From positions 372,001 to 436,000 of the forward strand of contig NZ_BMVL01000003.1 in assembly GCF_014650695.1 (NCBI RefSeq): a stretch of 64,000 nt of DNA, read 5' to 3'. The DNA is from Streptomyces avidinii. GTDB taxonomy: Bacteria; Actinomycetota; Actinomycetes; Streptomycetales; Streptomycetaceae. The notes under the pieces were generated by a model, which worked only from the letters and a program-made list of their open reading frames with translations, ran no database searches and had not been told where the DNA came from. The stretch's first letter is position 1; every line of letters begins with the position of its first letter. Position numbers and translations under genes: made by a program. This document shows positions 38,138-44,975 of this stretch, piece after piece.

Positions 38138-38866
38138 TCAGGGCGCGGCGATCCCGGCCAGCAGGGCCGGCAGGGCGGTACCGATCGGCTCGCGGACGAT
38201 CTTGTCCGCCAGGGCGTCGTACGGGGTCTCCTCCGCGTTCACGATGATCAGGCGGGCCCCGGACTCGGCGGCCATTCCGGCGAGCGACGCGGCGGGCTGC
38301 ACCTGCAGGGTCGACCCGACGGCGATGAAGACCCGACACCCCTTGGCCACCGCGATCGCCTGTCCCATCACCTCGGGGTCGAGCCGCTGGCCGAACATCA
38401 CCGTTGCCGACTTGAGGATCCCGCCGCACGCCAGGCAGGCGGGATCCGGCTCCCCGGCGGCCACCCGGGCCAGTGCCTCGTCCATGTCCGACCGGGCATG
38501 GCAGGCCGTGCACACCACCGAGCGGGCACTGCCGTGCAGCTCGAACACCTTGCGGTCGGGCATTCCCGCGAGCTGGTGGAGGCCGTCCACGTTCTGGGTG
38601 ATCACCCGCACCGGGGTGCCGCTGCGCTCCAGTTCCGCCACGGCCAGGTGCGCGGCGTTCGGCCGTGCTCCTAGCGCGCCGATCTCGGCACGCATCAGCC
38701 AGGAGCGGCGCCGGATCTCCGGATCGGCCATGTAGTACGAGTACGTCACCAGCTTCTCGGCGTCGGGATCCCGCCGCCACAGGCCCTGCGGCCCCCGGTA
38801 GTCCGGAATCCCGGAGTCGGTGGACATTCCGGCTCCGCTGAACACTGCGACAAGTGGCTTCCCCAT
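38138..38866 (-). CDS. NAD-dependent protein deacylase (sirtuin, CobB family)
   Basis: A 242-residue sirtuin of standard bacterial length. Motifs in order: NAD-binding GAGMSTDSGIPDYRG (about 11-25), TQNVDGLH, the catalytic histidine in FELHGSA, zinc cysteines in CTACHARSD and CLACGGILKS, and VGSTLQVQPAASL with IIVNAEETPYD for the ribose. It removes acetyl groups from lysines, for example of acyl-CoA synthetases, using NAD. Two acyl-CoA synthetase-type genes in the window are possible substrates, but this is only a guess. Streptomyces usually has more than one sirtuin. Confidence 0.93.
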   Translation of the reverse strand: MGKPLVAVFSGAGMSTDSGIPDYRGPQGLWRRDPDAEKLVTYSYYMADPEIRRRSWLMRAEIGALGARPNAAHLAVAELERSGTPVRVITQNVDGLHQLAGMPDRKVFELHGSARSVVCTACHARSDMDEALARVAAGEPDPACLACGGILKSATVMFGQRLDPEVMGQAIAVAKGCRVFIAVGSTLQVQPAASLAGMAAESGARLIIVNAEETPYDALADKIVREPIGTALPALLAGIAAP

Positions 38867-39018
38867 GCAGCGACCCTACGTACGGGTGCGGGCCGCCCGC
38901 GAGCCCATTTCCGCGCACCGGCCGGAGAGTCGTTTCTGCGGTGAATCCCTCCCCCCGCAGGAGTGAGATCCGGGCCACGCCCTCCCGATCCACCGGCCCG
39001 GGGGGTACAAGACCGGAC

Positions 39019-39459
39019 ATGATGCTCAAGCCGTACCGTCTCGGTGCCCTGCTGCTGACCCTGCTTGCGCTGCCGGTCATGCTGTCCGTCCCCGCCCTCG
39101 CCCTCACGCCGGGCGCGCCCGCCGCGCCCACCGGGAGGGGACACACCGCCGCCCAGATCGGCGATTTCCTGATCGGCTTCTACGGTGAGCACGGTCCGTC
39201 CGCGCAGGACCGGGAGACCCGCGTATCGCAGATCCTCAAGGAGAGACAGCAGGTCAATGAGGAGGTCGACGTCCTGCTCTGCGCCCACGACGAACCGCGG
39301 GACATCAGCATCGGCCCCGTCACCGTCGCGAAGACCGCCTCGGTGGGCTGGGCCACCGTGACCACGCATTGGGGTTCCGGCGACACGGACACCTTCACCG
39401 CGTACGTCCGCCTCGACTCCAACCCCATCCGGCTCGACGACGTGATCTGCGCGGGCTGA
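39019..39459 (+). CDS. secreted protein of unknown function
   Basis: A 146-residue protein with a clear signal peptide (MMLKPYRLGALLLTLLALPVMLSVPALALT, cleavage likely after ALA). The mature part contains IGDFLIGFYGEHGPSAQDRETRVSQILKERQQVNEEVDVLLCAHDEPRD and ends with VICAG, so two cysteines could form a disulphide. It has the feel of small DUF3828-like secreted domains, but I am not sure of the family. Two ATGs in tandem (39019, 39022) are both possible. It is divergent from the sirtuin gene. Confidence 0.7.
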   Translation: MMLKPYRLGALLLTLLALPVMLSVPALALTPGAPAAPTGRGHTAAQIGDFLIGFYGEHGPSAQDRETRVSQILKERQQVNEEVDVLLCAHDEPRDISIGPVTVAKTASVGWATVTTHWGSGDTDTFTAYVRLDSNPIRLDDVICAG

Positions 39460-39489
39460 AATCCGTACGGTGATCCACGGGGCCGTTCA

Positions 39490-39495
39490 TAGGGT
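39490..39495 (+). promoter_or_regulatory. -10 element for leaderless transcript
   Basis: TAGGGT ends exactly 6 nt before the ATG at 39502; no ribosome site is present. Same arrangement as at 10240. Confidence 0.45.
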
Positions 39496-39501
39496 GGGCG
39501 C

Positions 39502-40440
39502 ATGGCTACGACAACCGCGACCACCACCGTCCTCTACTGCTCCGACCCGTTGCACGAGCGCCGGGCCGACGCCCATTTCGCGGCGGAGGCCCGGCAGTTG
39601 CGTGCCGCCGGGGGCACGGCCCTGCTCATCGACCACGACGCGCTGCTCGCCGGGGACGCCGGGCGGGCGGTGGCGCGCGTGCCCGAGGGCGCCGGAGCCC
39701 TCTGGTACCGGGGGTGGATGATTCCCGCGGACCGGTACGCCGAACTGGACGCGGCCCTGCGCGGCCGCGGCGGCGAGCTCGCCGTCACCCCGGAGGCCTA
39801 CCGCCGGGCCCACGAACTCCCCGGCTGGTACGAGACCTTCGCGGGCCTCACCCCGGTCAGCGGCTGGCTGCCGACGGGGCAGGGGGTGGCGCCGGACCGG
39901 GAGGGTCTGGCGGCCCTCGCGGCGGGCCTGCCGCCGGGAGCCGCCGTCGTCAAGGACTACGTGAAGTCCCGCAAGCACGAGTGGGACGAGGCCTGCTACG
40001 TGCCCGACCTCGCCGACCCGGCCGCGCTGCACCGCGTCGTCGCCCGCTTCGTGGAACTGCAGGGCGAGTTCCTGACGGGCGGGGTGGTGCTGCGGGCCTT
40101 CGAGGACTTCGTCGCGGCGCAGGAGGCGGCCGCCGAGGTGCGGGTGTGGTGGCGGGACGGGACGCCCCGGATGCTCACCGCCCACCCCGACAGCCCGGTC
40201 GCCGAGGTCCCTGCACCGGACCTCGAACCGGTCCGGGCGGCCGTCGAGGCGTTGGACTGCCCCTTCGTGACCACCGACCTCGCCCTGCGCGCGGACGGGG
40301 TCTGGCGCGTCGTCGAAGTGGGGGACGGGCAGGTCAGCGACCTCCACCGGGAGGCGGATCGCGCCGCGTTCGTCGGCTTTCTGACGGCCGATCAGGCCCT
40401 GCTGTGCACACCGTCCCCGTCTGGTACAACACCGGCATGA
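39502..40440 (+). CDS. ATP-grasp domain protein
   Basis: A 312-residue protein. After an N-terminal region that may bind a carboxylate substrate (VLYCSDPLHERRADAHFAAEARQLRAAGGTALLIDHDAL), the ATP-grasp core appears: AAVVKDYVKSRKHEWDEACYV (lysine for ATP), VVLRAFEDFV, and near the end TTDLALRADGVWRVVEVGDGQVSDLH, with the metal-binding Asp/Glu. Such enzymes join a carboxylate to an amine or thiol via an acyl-phosphate. It overlaps the following GNAT gene by ATGA, implying they act together. Substrate unknown; family members are often annotated only as ATP-grasp. Confidence 0.8.
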   Translation: MATTTATTTVLYCSDPLHERRADAHFAAEARQLRAAGGTALLIDHDALLAGDAGRAVARVPEGAGALWYRGWMIPADRYAELDAALRGRGGELAVTPEAYRRAHELPGWYETFAGLTPVSGWLPTGQGVAPDREGLAALAAGLPPGAAVVKDYVKSRKHEWDEACYVPDLADPAALHRVVARFVELQGEFLTGGVVLRAFEDFVAAQEAAAEVRVWWRDGTPRMLTAHPDSPVAEVPAPDLEPVRAAVEALDCPFVTTDLALRADGVWRVVEVGDGQVSDLHREADRAAFVGFLTADQALLCTPSPSGTTPA

Positions 40441-41291
40441 CGGGATTCGAGATCACCGGGGCGAGCGCCGCCGACATGTTGCTGATGCGTGACTGGGCGG
40501 ACGAGGAGGGCTGGAACCCCGGGGACTCGGACCGGTACGCCTTCGCGGTCGCCGATCCGGCGGGGTTCCTGGTCGGACGCCTCGACGGCGAACCGGTGGC
40601 CTGCATCTCCGCCGTGCGGTACGGCGCCGGCTTCGGCTTCATCGGCTTCTACATCGCCCGGCCGGCCGTCCGTGGCCGGGGCTACGGAATCCGCCTGTGG
40701 CACGCCGGGATGGAGCGGCTCGACGGACGGCTGGTCGGCCTGGACGGGGTCGTCGACCAGCAGGACAACTACCGTAAGTCCGGCTTCCGCTCCGCCTGGA
40801 ACAACTTCCGCTACGAGGGTGCGCCGCAGGGCGGGGGAGCGGAGGAAGGGGACGCGGGGTTGGAGATCGTCGACGCCGGCACGCTCCCCTTCGGCCTGCT
40901 CGCCGCCTACGACCGGCGCTTCTTCCCCGCCGCGCGGGACGCCTTCCTGTCCGCCTGGACCGGGCTGCCCGGCCGGACGGCGCTGGCCGCCGTCCGGGAC
41001 GGCCGCATCGAGGGCCTCGGCGTGATCCGCCCGTCCAGCGCCGCCCACCGGATCGGTCCCCTGTACGCGGCCACCCCGGCGGTGGCGGCGGCCCTGCTGC
41101 GCCGGCTCGCCCGGCACGCAGCCGACGGGACGGTGTCCGTGGACGCACCGGACGCCAACCCGGCGGCCGCCGCACTGTTCGAGGGCCTCGGCCTGGCGCC
41201 GGCCTTCGAGACCGCCCGGATGTACACCGGTCCGACCCCGGACCTCGCCCTGACCGAACTGTTCGGCGTGACCAGCCTCGAACTGGGCTGA
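40437..41291 (+). CDS. GNAT-family N-acetyltransferase, two-domain
   Basis: A 284-residue acetyltransferase. The first domain (1-130) has AADMLLMRDWADEEGWNPGDSDRYAFAVADPAGFLVG ... GFYIARPAVRGRGYGIRLWHAGMERL, with the acetyl-CoA loop RGRGYG; a DNYRKSGF motif follows. A second, weaker GNAT-like domain follows (about 150-280, [23 protein letters not shown]). This is the pattern of YjdJ/YitI-type GNAT proteins with a C-terminal extension. It starts inside the ATP-grasp stop (ATGA), so the two are translationally coupled. Acceptor substrate unknown. Confidence 0.85.
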   Translation: MTGFEITGASAADMLLMRDWADEEGWNPGDSDRYAFAVADPAGFLVGRLDGEPVACISAVRYGAGFGFIGFYIARPAVRGRGYGIRLWHAGMERLDGRLVGLDGVVDQQDNYRKSGFRSAWNNFRYEGAPQGGGAEEGDAGLEIVDAGTLPFGLLAAYDRRFFPAARDAFLSAWTGLPGRTALAAVRDGRIEGLGVIRPSSAAHRIGPLYAATPAVAAALLRRLARHAADGTVSVDAPDANPAAAALFEGLGLAPAFETARMYTGPTPDLALTELFGVTSLELG

Positions 41292-41295
41292 CGGC

Positions 41296-41338
41296 CGGCG
41301 GGCCGGACGGCGGTCGCACGGCGCCGCCCGGCCCGCCG
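41296..41338. terminator. bidirectional hairpin between convergent genes
   Basis: A 17-bp stem (left arm from 41296, CGGCGGGCCGG..., right arm to 41338) with one A/C mismatch and a 9-nt loop, between the GNAT gene and the protease inhibitor gene. Confidence 0.7.
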
Positions 41339-41350
41339 CATCAGGCGGGG

Positions 41351-41794
41351 TCAGAAGGCGAACAGCGTGCCGGTGGTGTTCCGCAGGCCGCACGGGTTGG
41401 CGAAGGTGTACGTGTAGTGGAGCCGACGGCCCTGCCACACGCCGACGGCCGTCACCGTCATCGGGTTCCATTCCCTGGTACACACGGCGTCGGCGGCCGG
41501 TGCGGCGAGCGGGTCGAGCTGCGCGCCGTTCGCGCGTAACTCGCCGCACGCGGCGGCGGGGCTCGGGTGCGTCCCGCCGGGCGTCGGCGCGCAGACGAGC
41601 GTGACCGCACGCAGCACCGTGCCCGTGTCGGCATCGGGTCCGGCCGTCACACTGAGCACCAGCGCGGACGGCGCGTACAGGCTCGCCGTACCGGCCGGCG
41701 CGGCGCCGGCCGTACCCGGCCAGGCCAGTGCGGTGAGCGCGGTGAGCGCCATGGCGGCGGAACCGAGCCCGAGACCCTTTGCGATGGACCGCAT
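41351..41794 (-). CDS. subtilisin inhibitor-like (SSI) secreted protease inhibitor
   Basis: A 147-residue precursor: signal peptide (MRSIAKGLGLGSAAMALTALTALAWPGTAGAA), then the SSI fold with its signature (LYAPSALVLSV, TLVCAPTPGGTHPSPAAACGEL, VGVWQGRRLHYTYTFANPCGLRNTTGTLFAF). Four cysteines are placed for the two SSI disulphides. In the reactive loop AVCTREWNP, the P1 residue (Met in classical SSI) is Arg, which predicts inhibition of trypsin-like rather than subtilisin-like proteases. SSI proteins bind and block secreted serine proteases, usually during development. AAAGGGAG precedes the ATG at 41794. Codon for Leu in GELRANG is TTA (41537-41539), implying bldA control. Confidence 0.9.
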   Translation of the reverse strand: MRSIAKGLGLGSAAMALTALTALAWPGTAGAAPAGTASLYAPSALVLSVTAGPDADTGTVLRAVTLVCAPTPGGTHPSPAAACGELRANGAQLDPLAAPAADAVCTREWNPMTVTAVGVWQGRRLHYTYTFANPCGLRNTTGTLFAF

Positions 41795-42135
41795 TTCGAA
41801 CACTCCCTTTGAGAGTCGGTGTTTCGGATAGCGGACAGAGTCTTGCCGACCTGAGCGGTGAACGCCCGTTCGCACCCCCATTTTCCGTCACCGATCGTGT
41901 ACGAATGAGTGCAGACCGCAGCCGTACCGGAGGGCTGACCTGTGGGGGAGCGGGCCGCCGAATCGGCCGAACACCACCCGGGAGACCTCCCCGAAACCTG
42001 CCGCGCCCGGCCGTGATCTGCCGGAACGGGCCCCGGACCGGGCTCCGGAACCCCTCCGGGGGTAGGGCTGGCCCTACCCCTGGGACACGGTCTGGGCCCG
42101 CTGTGCCGCGCCGCCCGCACCGGTTGGCTGGGGGC
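41795..42135. other. 341-nt intergenic region
   Basis: Divergent promoter region of the protease inhibitor gene (minus) and the ABC transporter relic (plus). Apart from the palindrome at 42059-42080, I see no gene or RNA. Confidence 0.55.
42059..42080. promoter_or_regulatory. palindromic operator upstream of ABC transporter relic
   Basis: Arms GGGGTAGGGC and GCCCTACCCC are perfect complements separated by TG. GTAGGG/CCCTAC dyads are typical of sites for NarL/LuxR-type response regulators that control MacB-type transporters in Streptomyces. It lies 55 nt before the ATG. No response regulator gene is in the window, consistent with a partly deleted locus. Confidence 0.55.
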
Positions 42136-43708
42136 ATGGAACACGACGCGATCCAACTCAGGGACGTCACCCGGGTCTTCGGCTCGGGCGACCGGGCGGT
42201 CACCGCCCTCGACCAGGTCTCCCTCGCCTTCCCGCGGGGCACCTTCACCGCGGTCATGGGCCCCTCGGGCTCCGGCAAGTCCACCTTGCTGCAGTGCGCG
42301 GCCGGGCTCGACCGGCCGACGTCCGGCAGCGTGCGCGTGGGCGGCACCGAACTCGCCGGGCTCGGCGAGACGCACCTGACCCTGCTGCGCCGGGATCGCA
42401 TCGGTTTCGTGTTCCAGGCCTTCAACCTGCTGCCCGCCCTGACCGCCGAGCAGAACGTCGCCCTGCCGCTGCGGCTGGCCGGCCGCCGCCCCGCCGGGGC
42501 CGAGGTCCGCGAGGTCCTGGCCCGGATGGGCCTCGGCGACCGCGCCCGGCACCGGCCCGCGCAGCTGTCCGGCGGCCAGCAGCAGCGCGTGGCCCTGGCC
42601 CGCGCCCTGATCACCCGGCCCGAGGTGCTCTTCGGCGACGAACCCACCGGGGCGCTGGACTCGCGGACCGGCCGCGAGGTGCTCACCCTGCTCCGGTCCA
42701 TGGTCGACACCGAAGGCCAGACGGTGGTCATGGTCACCCACGAGACCGGGCAGCGGACCACCGCCGACTACGTGATCACCGGTGGTGCGGGCGGGTTCGA
42801 CGGGGTCGCCGTCGAACGGGTACGGGCCGTACCCGGGACGGAGGTCTCCGCCACCGCGGCGACCTCCGTCCACCGCCGCGAGGAAGGAGCGGCCCTGATC
42901 CGCTCCGAAGCCCGCGCCGCCGACCCCCGCGGGCTGGCCCGGACCACCGAACTGCCCCTCACGGCGGGCCGGGTCACCGATCTCGACGACGACTCCGTCA
43001 TCGTCACCGAGGAATGGGAGCGGCACACCGTCGGATCGGCCGTCGAGGTGTGGCTGGGCGACGGCACCCGCAGGACCCTGCGGATCGCCGCCGTGATGAG
43101 CGTCGGCACGGGCAACAACGGGGCGTACGTCACCCCCGGCCAACGCCCCCGGAGCCACCGTGGACCGGATCGACGTACGCCTGCTCCCGGGCGCGGACGG
43201 CGCGGCGGTCCGTGCCGCGCTGGCCGAAGCCACCCGGGGATCGGGGGGCCGGGTCCTCACCATGGGCCGATGGCTGGCCGAGAACCACCCCGGGACCAGG
43301 CGCACCACGCGGACGGGCTTCGTGCTGGTGCTCGGCATCGCCCTGCTCTACACCGGTATCGCGCTCGCCAACACCCTCGTCATGGCCACCTCCGACCGGG
43401 CCCGCGAACTCGCGATGCTGCGCCTCGCGGGCGCCACCCGGTGGCAGGTCCTGCGGTTGGTGGCGGGAGAGTCCCTGCTCGTCGTGCTCGTCGGTGCGGT
43501 CTCCGGAACCCTCGTCGCCGCCCTGAACCTGGCCGGTGTCCGGGCGGCACTGGGGCTCCTGAACGTCAGGAGCGCCCTGGTGGTCCCGTGGGGCGCCCTC
43601 GGGGCGACGTCCGCCGCCTGCGCGGCCCTGGCGGTGCTGTCCGCGGTCGCCCCGGCCGCGGTGTGCCTGCGGCGCCGTGCGGTCGAGTCGGCGGGCGTGC
43701 GGGACTAG
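42136..43708 (+). pseudogene. ABC transporter ATPase fused to a permease remnant (deletion and frameshift)
   Basis: The first about 205 residues are a good MacB/LolD-type ATPase: GPSGSGKST (Walker A), QAFNLLPALTAEQNV, LSGGQQQRVALARAL (signature), LFGDEPTGALDS (Walker B/D-loop), VVMVTHE. Directly after the H-loop the sequence switches to the extracellular part of an FtsX/MacB permease (TADYVITGGAGGFDGVAVERVRAVPG ... TVGSAVEVWLGDGTRRTLRIAAV), so the end of the ATPase and the start of the permease are gone. A one-base shift in the C5 run at 43133-43137 then moves the remaining permease end (VDRIDVRLLPG ... GFVLVLGIALLYTGIALANTLVMA ... three membrane segments) to another frame, which ends at 43708. 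The locus therefore looks non-functional. Confidence 0.75.
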
Positions 43709-43768
43709 GCCGTCTCTTCCGGATCTTGCGGTGCTCCGAGGGCCCGGCAAGATCCGGAAGAGACGGCC
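43708..43768. repeat. 61-bp palindromic element, copy 2
   Basis: Perfect 22-bp arms (left begins GGCCGTCTCTTCCGGATC, right is its complement ending GAGACGGCC) with a 17-nt loop. The left arm is the same sequence as the left end of the element at 9017. As there, the first base is the G of the upstream gene's TAG stop. Could also act as a terminator for the transporter relic and the convergent CRP-fold gene. Confidence 0.7.
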
Positions 43769-43799
43769 CGGGCCCAGGTGTGCTGTCCCGGGGCGACAC

Positions 43800-44261
43800 C
43801 TAGCCCGTGGCGGTCAGGCGGGGTGCGTACAGGTCCAGCAGGCGGGTGCGGGTCTGTTGGAGGCGCATCGCGAGGACGCGGCCGACCCAGTGCCCGACGG
43901 CGGAGCCGAAGGTGGGGTCGGCGTCCATCAGCATCCGGACGGTCGCGGCGTCGAACTCGTACGCCCGCACCGGTGTCATCGCCTCCGCACCCAGCTGCCA
44001 CACGTACGGCGGGAACAGCCAGGACCAGCCCACCAGCTCGCCGGGGCCGAGGCTCTCCACGGGTGCGGGCCGTCGGCCGGCCACGGGGATCTCCAGGGTC
44101 ACCGTGCCGGAACGCACGATCCAGAAGGAATCCGCCCTCGTGCCCTCGTCGAAGATGCGCGCACCCTCGGGGAAATTCACCTCGCGGGCCTGGGACATCA
44201 GCCGTCCACGGTGCTCGGTGGACAGGACGGCGGCGATCCGGATGGGGGAAGGTGTGCTCAC
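43800..44261 (-). CDS. cyclic nucleotide-binding (CRP-fold) domain protein
   Basis: A 153-residue protein made only of a cNMP-binding beta-roll: FPEGARIFDEGTRADSFWIVRSGTVTLEI, LGPGELVGWSWLFPPYVWQLGAEAMTPVRAYEFDAATVRML. There is no DNA-binding domain, so it is not a CRP regulator by itself. The phosphate-binding arginine normally seen in true cAMP sites (RXA after the GE motif) is not evident in GELVGWSW, so ligand binding is uncertain. Ends RLLDLYAPRLTATG. A single gene, flanked by the palindromic element. Confidence 0.82.
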   Translation of the reverse strand: MSTPSPIRIAAVLSTEHRGRLMSQAREVNFPEGARIFDEGTRADSFWIVRSGTVTLEIPVAGRRPAPVESLGPGELVGWSWLFPPYVWQLGAEAMTPVRAYEFDAATVRMLMDADPTFGSAVGHWVGRVLAMRLQQTRTRLLDLYAPRLTATG

Positions 44262-44407
44262 GACGGCCTCCGATCACGACCCCCCACGACGCTCCTGCTC
44301 TCCCAGTGTCGCCGACACCCGGCGGATCGCGGCCCGATCGGAGGCGGTTTCTTCCGCGCCCGATGCGGGTAGCGGGCTCCGCGCCCTTGCGCCGCCCGGG
44401 CGGCCGG

Positions 44408-44716
44408 CTAGGGAGTGTCCTCGGCGTTCGCCTCCATGCAGGCCAGCTCCATCGCGTCCAGGACCGCTTCGTGGCTGCGCCCGCTCAGCTCGGCGACGTT
44501 CTCGATCTGGGCCGTGGCCCAGGCCGCCAGCGTCATCACCAGCACCCGCAGCCCGTCGGTGCCGTGCTCGGCCAGTACGGCGTCGGCGACGATCATGGCT
44601 TCCTCGGGGACCTGCTCGGGCGGTTCCAGGCCCGCGAGGCCGCGCAGCAGGGCGAGGGTGCGGCGGGAGATCTCCGGCGTCATTCCCGCCAGCCGCATGT
44701 CTTCTTGCTCGTCCAT
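44408..44716 (-). CDS. small conserved hypothetical protein
   Basis: A 102-residue, mostly helical cytoplasmic protein: MDEQEDMRLAGMTPEISRRTLALLRGLAGL, then EEAMIVADAVLAEHGTDGLRVLVMTLAAWATAQIENVAELSGRSHEAVLDAMELACMEAN. No motif of known function. The ATG at 44716 follows GGAGGGCGGGGCGG; longer in-frame versions upstream lack ribosome sites. I have the impression of a common Streptomyces orphan family, but cannot name it. Confidence 0.65.
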   Translation of the reverse strand: MDEQEDMRLAGMTPEISRRTLALLRGLAGLEPPEQVPEEAMIVADAVLAEHGTDGLRVLVMTLAAWATAQIENVAELSGRSHEAVLDAMELACMEANAEDTP

Positions 44717-44975
44717 CCGCCCCGCCCTCCGGTGCCGTGCCCGAATCACCTCAGGGCACGGTAGAGGGGCGCAGCCGGTCGCGGGGCGGTTTCCGCAGGG
44801 TGACCGTGCGTGACCGACGCCGCCCGGGAGTCGTCCGGGTGCCGCCCGGGCGGACCGGTGCCGGCCGGACGTGCCCGAAAGCGGGCGTGCGTTCGACTTC
44901 CCTCGGAGGCGACCCGCCGGTAACCTGCGCGGCGGCAGCCGCCCGCCGGGACGGCCGGATCCTGGCAGGAGCGAG

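Noticed and set aside
43709..43803. Extension of the ATPase frame to 43803
   Set aside because: After the C5 run the residues become Arg/Pro-rich and unlike any permease; the true continuation is in the next frame.
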